A stretch of DNA of 12,263 bases from CAYWVR01 sp964461715 (GTDB taxonomy: Bacteria > Planctomycetota > Phycisphaerae > FEN-1346): NCBI GenBank assembly GCA_964461715.1, contig CAYWVR010000055.1, forward strand, positions 1 through 12,263, written 5' to 3'. The notes below the pieces were generated by a model. It did not search any database, was not told where the DNA came from, and worked only from the letters and a program-made list of their open reading frames with translations. This document shows, piece by piece, positions 6,784-12,263 of this stretch (position 1 is its first letter; the number at the start of each line of letters is the position of its first letter). The position numbers were made by a program, and so were the translations under genes.

Positions 6784-6927
6784 ATGGGTATGCCGGGACG
6801 GAAACTGTCGAGCAAGAAGCATCGGAAGCGCCACGGGTTCCGCACGCGGATGAAGACGCGCGGGGGCCGCGCGATCATCAAGCGACGGCGGCAGCGCGGG
6901 CGCCGGTTGCCGAGCGCGAAACGCTGA
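6784..6927 (+). CDS. rpmH: bL34-like large-subunit ribosomal protein
   Basis: A 47-residue, very basic protein. From residue 16 it fits the bL34 pattern: R-H-G-F-R-T-R-M-K-T-R-G-G-R, then I-I-K-R-R-R-Q-R-G-R-R-L. bL34 is a small 23S rRNA-binding protein of the 50S subunit. The N-terminus MGMPGRKLSSKKHRK lacks the usual K-R-T-x-Q-P-S opening, so this is either a divergent bL34 or a paralogue. AAAGGA (6771-6776) lies seven bases before the ATG, which supports the start. The usual neighbours rnpA and dnaA are absent: the next 320 bases hold no visible RNase P protein gene. It begins 52 bases after the FabZ-like stop and may share its transcript. The short COX24/AURKAIP1-type basic proteins are an alternative, but the HGFR-x-RM motif favours bL34. 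Confidence 0.82.
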   Translation: MGMPGRKLSSKKHRKRHGFRTRMKTRGGRAIIKRRRQRGRRLPSAKR

Positions 6928-7247
6928 TTCCGGCCGTTCGGCCGGGCCCGGACGTCCGCGTCGCCGCGATGCCGCGTCCGCCCGACCTTCCCGCCCGGCC
7001 GCCTTTTCCACCCTCCGATGGCGACGGTTCGGACGAGACCGGGCCGGTGCCCGCCGGGGGTCGCTGCGCCGAAGGGTCCGCTGAATGCCCGCGCGGCGCG
7101 GCCCGTCCAAGAAAGCGCCGCGACGCCGCCCGACAGGGCCGAGACGGCCGATTTTGACAGCGAACGGGCGGCAACGGCCGTATAAGGTAAGGCCGGTAGC
7201 CGAAGATTGGCAGGGGCGGTCTGACCTGAATCGATGGGGCCCGAATC
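6928..7247. other. Intergenic region after the bL34 gene
   Basis: About 320 bases without a convincing gene. Just after the bL34 stop, CCGGCCG-TT-CGGCCGG (6930-6945) forms a perfect seven-pair hairpin without a T-tract; it may act as a weak or factor-dependent terminator. The rest is GC-rich, with reading frames rich in Pro, Gly and Arg that look like random GC-rich coding. The right end holds a candidate promoter for the next gene. No rnpA-like sequence is visible. Confidence 0.6.
7154..7186 (+). promoter_or_regulatory. Candidate promoter of barrel/DUF4159 paralogue 2
   Basis: A perfect TTGACA (7154-7159) precedes TATAAG (7181-7186, five of six matches), about 61 bases before the ATG at 7248. 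The 21-base spacer is longer than the usual 16-18. Either the promoter is weak or activator-dependent, or one of the two boxes is fortuitous. Confidence 0.4.
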
Positions 7248-9554
7248 ATGGGTAAACGCGCTTTCGTGCTCATCCTGACCGGATGTATCGCGATCGCCGC
7301 CTGTGCGGCACCCGCCCGGGCCGTCGACGACGACGACGTCCGCCGCGCCATCGAGCAGGCCAAAGAACACCTCATCAACAGGCAGGACGGCCTGGGACGC
7401 TGGCCTGAAAGGGGCTACCATCGCGGCATCAGCACCGGGCACACGGCCATGGCGCTGCTGACCCTCGTCTTCGTGGGCGTCCACCCGAACCGCGGGGCCG
7501 TCGCCAAGGGCCTCGAGCAGATCATGATGGAGCCCGACCAGTACAGCTACGTCACGGGCCTCCACGTCATGGCTCTGTCGCGGGTGCTCATGCAGTACCA
7601 GCTCGTCAAGGAGAACCGGACCAAGCTCCGGCTGGCCCTCGTGCGCAAGACCATGTGGCTCGTCCAGGCCCAAGGCAGCCACGGCGGGTGGGATTACCTG
7701 TCGCTGGGCGGCTCGAACGCCCGCTACGACCTCTCGAACACGCAGCTGGCGATCCTGGCCCTCGGCGAGGCCGCCCAGGCCGGCGTCGAGATTCCCCCCC
7801 ACGTCTGGCAGCGGAGCCAGAGGCTCTACTTCGAGCTCCAGCAGGCCTCCGGGGCCTGGAACTACGGCATGCACAATGCGGGCATCGGCAACGATACCCC
7901 GGGCTACGGCTCGATGACGGCGGCGGGCCTCGCGTCGATCTACATCTGCTGGGACAACCTGACCCGCGGCGAGGGGTGCCCGTGCCTCCGGGGCCGCTCC
8001 TCCCGCACGAACGACGACACCGCCCGGCGGATCGACCTGGCCCTCGACTGGCTCGACAAGAACTTCATCCCGAGCGGCAACCCCAACTCGCCCCGCAACC
8101 AGGACTGGCACCACTTCTACTGGCTCTACAGCGCCGAGCGCGTGGGCATCGCCGCCGGCTACAAGTACTTCGGACGCCACGACTGGTTCCGCGAGGGGGC
8201 CGAGTACCTCGTCAAGGAGCAGAGGGGCGGGGCTTGGGGCGACATCCCCGACACCTGCTTCGCCACCATGTTCCTCTACAAGGGCCGCGCCCCCATCCTC
8301 TACAACAAGGTTCGCCACCGCGGCGAGTGGCAGAACCACCGCCGCGACATCGCCAATCTCGTCCGCTACATCTCCAAGCAGGCCCAGGAAACGCCCTTCC
8401 AGTGGCAGATCGTCGAGCTGGAGCGCGAGACCGTCGAGAGCCTCCACGACGCCCCCATCCTCTACATCACCGCCGAGACCCCCTGCGACTTCAACGACGA
8501 TGAGAAAGCCAAGCTCCGCCGGTTCACGGACACGGGCGGAACGGTGCTGCTGGAGGCGTCCTGCGGGGCCCCGAAGGCCCGCCAGTATCTCCGGGCCCTC
8601 ATCAGCGAGCTCTGGCCGGAATGGGACCTCCAGCCCCTCGGCTCCGACCACGGCGTCTACCTCGACCTGTACCGCCTGACGAGGCGGCCGGAGCTGATGG
8701 GCCTCCACGACGGCCACCGCACGTTCCTTTTCTACGCCATGGACGACATCTCCTGTCCCTGGCACACGAAGGCCTTCGCCTCGAAGCAGTACATGTTCAA
8801 CTGGGGCTACAACATGGTCCGCCACGCCACCGACGGGGCCCCCCTGAGGGCCCGCCTCCACGTCCGGCGGCCCGAGGAGGACCGCTTCACGAGCCCCGTC
8901 TCGGCCGGGCCGAAGTCGAGCCTCCGCCTTGCGCGGGTGCGGCACAGCGGCGACTGGGACGTGGGACGCAACTACCGCGTCTTCGAGCCGTTGGTCGAGT
9001 ACCTCCGCGAGCGGGCCGGCGTCTCGCTGGACGTGGCCGAGGAGGGCGCCGCGGCGGCGAACCTGACGGCCTACGACATCGCCTGGCTGGGCGGATCGAA
9101 GGAGTTCACGCTGACCGAGGCCGAGCAGGCCGCCCTGGCCGCCTACGTCAAGGCGGGCGGGCAGCTCTGGATCGAGGCGGCGGGAGGATCGGCCGCGTTC
9201 GACGCCTCGGTCCTCGCGCTCGTCCACGAGATGGGCTGGCAGATGGAGGTCCTCCCGAAAACCGCCCCCGTCATCACCGGCCGCATGGGCGCCGCCCTGG
9301 GCCACGACCTCTCCCACGGCCTGCGGTTCAGCCGCACGCTGCGGACCGTGAAGCTGGGGTCGCGGGCTTTCGCGGACCTCCAGGTGATTCGCGACGCCTC
9401 CGGCCGGCGGGTCGGTCTGTACAGCCCGCTGGATGTCCTCTTCTCGACGACCGGCTATGAGGCCTACGGCCGGCACGGCTACCGGGCGCCGGACGCCCTG
9501 GCCGCGGGGACGAACCTCGTCCTGGCCCTCTCGACGCCCGAGGGGAGCCGCTGA
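7248..9554 (+). CDS. Secreted squalene-cyclase-like barrel protein with two DUF4159-like domains (paralogue 2)
   Basis: A 768-residue exported protein of unknown function. Residues 1-25 form a signal sequence. It has both a possible lipobox, L10-T-G-C13, and a good signal-peptidase-I site after ARA25, so lipoprotein status is open. Residues 26-345 are the alpha/alpha-barrel module, with G-x-W-type repeats near 50, 147, 202 and 329, plus C244-P-C246. Residues about 348-540 are the first DUF4159-like module, with ILYITAE (404-410) and EASCG (436-440). Residues about 558-765 are the second: the GDW element is kept (568-570), but the Cys motif has become EAAGG (643-647). DDISCPWHTK (499-508) is shared with paralogue 3. 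The only DxDD-like string, at 27-30, sits at the mature N-terminus and is not conserved in the paralogues. No strong ribosome site precedes the start; GGGG lies about eight bases upstream. Confidence 0.9.
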   Translation: MGKRAFVLILTGCIAIAACAAPARAVDDDDVRRAIEQAKEHLINRQDGLGRWPERGYHRGISTGHTAMALLTLVFVGVHPNRGAVAKGLEQIMMEPDQYSYVTGLHVMALSRVLMQYQLVKENRTKLRLALVRKTMWLVQAQGSHGGWDYLSLGGSNARYDLSNTQLAILALGEAAQAGVEIPPHVWQRSQRLYFELQQASGAWNYGMHNAGIGNDTPGYGSMTAAGLASIYICWDNLTRGEGCPCLRGRSSRTNDDTARRIDLALDWLDKNFIPSGNPNSPRNQDWHHFYWLYSAERVGIAAGYKYFGRHDWFREGAEYLVKEQRGGAWGDIPDTCFATMFLYKGRAPILYNKVRHRGEWQNHRRDIANLVRYISKQAQETPFQWQIVELERETVESLHDAPILYITAETPCDFNDDEKAKLRRFTDTGGTVLLEASCGAPKARQYLRALISELWPEWDLQPLGSDHGVYLDLYRLTRRPELMGLHDGHRTFLFYAMDDISCPWHTKAFASKQYMFNWGYNMVRHATDGAPLRARLHVRRPEEDRFTSPVSAGPKSSLRLARVRHSGDWDVGRNYRVFEPLVEYLRERAGVSLDVAEEGAAAANLTAYDIAWLGGSKEFTLTEAEQAALAAYVKAGGQLWIEAAGGSAAFDASVLALVHEMGWQMEVLPKTAPVITGRMGAALGHDLSHGLRFSRTLRTVKLGSRAFADLQVIRDASGRRVGLYSPLDVLFSTTGYEAYGRHGYRAPDALAAGTNLVLALSTPEGSR

Positions 9555-9557
9555 CGC

Positions 9558-9586
9558 TTGACGCAAACAGATTCGAGCCTTAGTCT
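9558..9586 (+). promoter_or_regulatory. Candidate promoter of barrel/DUF4159 paralogue 3
   Basis: TTGACG (9558-9563, five of six) and TAGTCT (9581-9586, three of six) are separated by exactly 17 bases, starting four bases after the previous stop codon. The predicted start near 9593 gives a leader of about 20 bases. The -10 is weak, so co-transcription with paralogue 2 is also possible. Confidence 0.4.
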
Positions 9587-9613
9587 GGTCCGCCGAATCG
9601 GACGGACGATACC

Positions 9614-11947
9614 ATGGGGAATCGTGCCATGACGAAGCGATTGACGACGGTAGGCCTTGCCCTGATCGTGCTGCTGGCCCAGGCCCCGGCCCTCCTGAAA
9701 GCCGACGTCACCGACGAGGACGTCCGCCGCGCTATCGAGAAGGGAAAGGAGTACCTGATCAGCAGGCAGGGCGCCGACGGCGCCTTCGCCGGCGAGAGGG
9801 GCATGAGCGGGGACTACACCTGCTTCGTCTACATGACGCTCGCCTACATGGGCATGCACCCCAACCGGCCCGTCATGGACAAGGGCCTCCAGGCCATTCT
9901 GGCCCTCTCGGCCGACGCGGGCCTTTCCAGGCCCGGCTACTCGCTCCCCATGCGGACCATGGCCCTGGCCTACGTCCACAACAAGCTCCTCGGCGACCGC
10001 CGGACCGCCGTCCGCCAGGCCATGATGCAGGACGTCCTCCGCTACCAGATCGGCCAGACCGGCAACGGCGCATGGCGCTATCAGCTCGACGCCTCCAGCT
10101 GGGACAACTCCGTCACCCAGTGGCCCATCCTGGCCATGAGCGAGGCCTATAAGGTCGGCATCGAGATCCCCCTTGACCCCGTGCGCAAGGCCATGCAGCA
10201 CTACTTCGAGACCCAGCATGCCGACGGGGGGTGGCATTACCAGACGAGGGACCAGTCCTACGGCTCGATGAGCGCGGCAGGGACGGCGTCGCTTTTCATC
10301 ATCCGCGACCTCCTGGACCCCGGCTCGGGATGCCCGTGCGTCAACCAGCGCAGCCGCCGCAACACCACCGAGCTCGACCGCCGCATCGACACCGCCGTCA
10401 AGTGGATGAGCGACCACTTCGAGCCGACCTCGAACCCCAACGCCAACGGCACCCCCGGCAGAGGGCGGACCGTCTACTGGCTCTACACGGCCGAACGCGT
10501 CGGCGTCCATTCCGGCTACAAGTACTTCGGCGACCACGACTGGTACAAGGAGGGCGTCGAGTACCTCCTGAAGAAGCAGCAGGGCGACGGGTCCTTCGGC
10601 AGCCTCAAGGACACCTGCTTCTCCCTCATCTACCTCTACAAGGGCCGCGCCCCCATCCTCTTCAACAAGCTCAAATTCGACGGCCTCTGGAACATGCACC
10701 GCCGCGACGCCGCCAACCTCACCGAGTACATCAAGCGGACCAAGGAGCAACTCTTCCACTGGCAGATCGTCGAGATGAAGCCCCAGATGGGCATGGAGAA
10801 GGCCGTCGAGGAACTCCACGACGCCCCCATCCTCTACATCTCCGCCGAAAGCGAGATTCCCTTCACCAACGAGGAGAAGAAGCTCCTCCGCCTCTTCACC
10901 GACACGGGCGGCACGGTGCTGTTTGAGCCCTCCTGCGGCAACGTGGCGATTCGCAAGTGGTTCATGGACTTCGCCAAGGAGATCTGGCCCGAGTGGCGAC
11001 TCGAACCCCTCGGCACCGACCACGGCGTCTACACCGACCCGTATCCCCTCACGAAGCGGCCCGAGCTCATGGGCCTCAACGACGGCATGCGCACCTTCCT
11101 CATGATGTCCCTCGACGACATCTCCTGCCCCTGGCACACGAAGGCGTACGCCTCGCGGCAGTACCTCTTCAACTGGGGCATCAACATGGTCAAGTACTCG
11201 ACCGACGGGGCCCCCCTGCGGGCCAAGCTCCAGCCCCGCGTCGTCCGGGAGAAGGAGGAGCGGTACAAGGACCCCGTCTCCGCGGGCGGCAAGACGTCCC
11301 TCCGCCTCGCCCGAGTCCGACATCCGGGCAACTGGGAGGTCGGAGCCAACTATAAGACCCTCCCCGCCCTCGCCAAGCTCGTCCAGGAACGGGCCGGCGT
11401 CACCCTCGACGTCGCCACCCCCGCCCAGGTCCCCGTGACCGAGGGAGGCGTCGAGATCGCGGCCCTCGGCGGCCACGACGTCGCGTACTTCGCCGGGAGC
11501 GACGAGTTCACCCTCACCGACGCCCAGGGCCAAGCCCTGAAGAGCTACGTCGAGGGCGGCGGGTTCGTCTGGTTCGAGGCGGCCCTCGGGTCGGTCGAGT
11601 TCTACAACTCGGTCCGCGACCTCGCCAAAGACCTCGGCTGGACCTTCGAGCTGATGCCCACGACCGACGGGCTCCTGACCGGCCGCATGAACGGGGCTAT
11701 CGGCTACAACCTGGCCTCCGGCGTCAAATTCCGCCGCAGCCTCCGCGTCAAGCGCCTGGGCCGCCTTTACGCCGAGTTCATCGCCCTGCGCGACGCAAGC
11801 GGCAAGCTGGTGGCCCTCTTCTCGCCGCTCGACACCCTCTACGGCCTCACGCCCTACGAAGCCTACGGCTGTGCCGGCTATCTCCCCCCCGACGCCAAGG
11901 CCGTCGCCACCAACATCGTCCTCTACCTCACGACGCGGGGTTCCTGA
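9614..11947 (+). CDS. Secreted squalene-cyclase-like barrel protein with two DUF4159-like domains (paralogue 3)
   Basis: A 777-residue exported protein, closest to paralogue 2 across its full length. The signal peptide (K8-R9, core VGLALIVLLA) is probably cleaved near LKA30. Residues 31-345 are the barrel module, with repeats near 151-154, 203-207 and 324-328 and the shared C240-P-C242. Residues about 347-540 are DUF4159-like module one, with ILYISAE (406-412) and EPSCG (438-442). Residues about 562-775 are module two, with PGNW (571-574) and a Cys-less EAALG (655-659). DDISCPWHTK is at 501-510. An ATG at 9629 (MTKRL) is an alternative start: it has GGGGAA seven bases upstream and gives a more typical signal peptide, so the first five residues are uncertain. 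It lies 59 bases after paralogue 2. The function is unknown; cell-surface or periplasmic location is inferred. Confidence 0.9.
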   Translation: MGNRAMTKRLTTVGLALIVLLAQAPALLKADVTDEDVRRAIEKGKEYLISRQGADGAFAGERGMSGDYTCFVYMTLAYMGMHPNRPVMDKGLQAILALSADAGLSRPGYSLPMRTMALAYVHNKLLGDRRTAVRQAMMQDVLRYQIGQTGNGAWRYQLDASSWDNSVTQWPILAMSEAYKVGIEIPLDPVRKAMQHYFETQHADGGWHYQTRDQSYGSMSAAGTASLFIIRDLLDPGSGCPCVNQRSRRNTTELDRRIDTAVKWMSDHFEPTSNPNANGTPGRGRTVYWLYTAERVGVHSGYKYFGDHDWYKEGVEYLLKKQQGDGSFGSLKDTCFSLIYLYKGRAPILFNKLKFDGLWNMHRRDAANLTEYIKRTKEQLFHWQIVEMKPQMGMEKAVEELHDAPILYISAESEIPFTNEEKKLLRLFTDTGGTVLFEPSCGNVAIRKWFMDFAKEIWPEWRLEPLGTDHGVYTDPYPLTKRPELMGLNDGMRTFLMMSLDDISCPWHTKAYASRQYLFNWGINMVKYSTDGAPLRAKLQPRVVREKEERYKDPVSAGGKTSLRLARVRHPGNWEVGANYKTLPALAKLVQERAGVTLDVATPAQVPVTEGGVEIAALGGHDVAYFAGSDEFTLTDAQGQALKSYVEGGGFVWFEAALGSVEFYNSVRDLAKDLGWTFELMPTTDGLLTGRMNGAIGYNLASGVKFRRSLRVKRLGRLYAEFIALRDASGKLVALFSPLDTLYGLTPYEAYGCAGYLPPDAKAVATNIVLYLTTRGS

Positions 11948-11989
11948 GTGCGAACGACACGACGGCGCAGCTGATGGATGACATGCCCC

Positions 11990-12263
11990 GCGCGCAACTT
12001 GGGTGGCATGCTCACGCCGCCGTTTGCGTGGGCATGTTCGCGCAACCGATGACCGAACGTCCGCGGGCGCATGGCCACGCGATACAGCGTGGCCATGCCA
12101 CCCACCTCGGGGATAGCGCGCAACTTGGGTGGCATGCCCACGCCGCCGTTTGCGTGGGCATGTTCGCGCAACCGATGACCGAGCGTCCGCGGGCGCATGG
12201 CCACGCGATACAGCGTGGCCATGCCACCCACCGCGGGGATAGCGCGCAACTTGGGTGGCATGC
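11990..12263. repeat. Tandem array of a 126-bp palindromic repeat, open at the right edge
   Basis: The period is exactly 126 bases. Unit 1 is 11990-12115, unit 2 is 12116-12241, and a third begins at 12242 and is cut by the window end after 22 bases. Units 1 and 2 differ at only three positions. Each unit holds a perfect 12-pair hairpin, GCATGGCCACGC / GCGTGGCCATGC with loop GATACA (12069-12098 and 12195-12224). It also has an 11-pair hairpin CATGCCCACGC / GCGTGGGCATG (12133-12162, one mismatch in unit 1) and an outer TGGGTGGCATG / CATGCCACCCA pairing (12126-12136 with 12220-12230). There are no variable spacers, so it is not a CRISPR array. It looks like a REP/BIME-type element placed 42 bases after the last gene. 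Confidence 0.93.

Noticed and set aside
6928..7247. An rnpA gene, expected after rpmH
   Set aside because: No frame of suitable length shows RNase P protein motifs. The open frames here are Pro/Gly/Arg-rich noise.
6099..9566. A 1155-codon open frame on the minus strand covering the FabZ-like, bL34 and paralogue 2 genes
   Set aside because: It runs antisense across three recognisable genes and through intergenic sequence and shows no domain. Long antisense frames are expected at this GC content.
9479..11533. A 684-codon minus-strand open frame opposite paralogue 3
   Set aside because: The sense strand encodes a full-length paralogue with a signal peptide. The antisense translation has no motif and is biased in composition.
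11923..12261. A minus-strand repeat protein with a 42-residue period
   Set aside because: Its period simply mirrors the 126-bp DNA repeat; other frames are equally open and no ribosome site or known motif supports it.
11990..12263. CRISPR array
   Set aside because: The repeats are contiguous 126-bp units without variable spacers, and no cas gene is in view.

Overview
The window is very GC-rich, with strong G/C preference at third codon positions. It carries families typical of Planctomycetota: secreted proteins joining a squalene-cyclase/prenyltransferase-like barrel to DUF4159 domains, a MoxR-DUF58-BatA cluster, and a short Hc1-type histone H1-like protein. An uncultured planctomycete (Phycisphaerae-like or a relative) is the best guess. 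There is no 16S rRNA or other decisive marker, so this is an inference.

Layout. Bases 1-318 are non-coding, with a locally AT-richer stretch. A 762-residue secreted barrel/DUF4159 protein (paralogue 1) lies on the minus strand at 319-2607. Only 30 bp separate its start from a plus-strand cluster: MoxR-type AAA+ ATPase (2638-3657), DUF58 protein (3707-4615) and a short BatA-like membrane protein (4619-5728). After a candidate terminator and a good sigma70-like promoter comes a 55-residue histone H1-like (Hc1) gene (5914-6081). Next are a long near-perfect hairpin (6155-6233), a FabZ-type hotdog dehydratase (6258-6731) and a small gene for a bL34-like ribosomal protein (6784-6927). Two further secreted barrel/DUF4159 paralogues follow (7248-9554 and 9614-11947), each with its own candidate promoter. 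The window ends in a tandem array of a 126-bp palindromic repeat (from 11990) that runs off the right edge.

How the genes may work together. MoxR and DUF58 form a known kind of ATPase/vWA chaperone-like pair, with a BatA-like membrane partner. In other bacteria DUF4159 is often fused to, or encoded beside, BatA-like proteins. Here the DUF4159 modules sit on three exported proteins around the cluster, so the set may be an envelope maturation or surface-protein system; that is inference. Each paralogue carries two DUF4159-like modules in tandem. The conserved Cys-Gly motif survives in the second module of paralogue 1 but in the first module of paralogues 2 and 3. The histone-like, FabZ-like and bL34 genes look like housekeeping genes lying between the two halves of this set.
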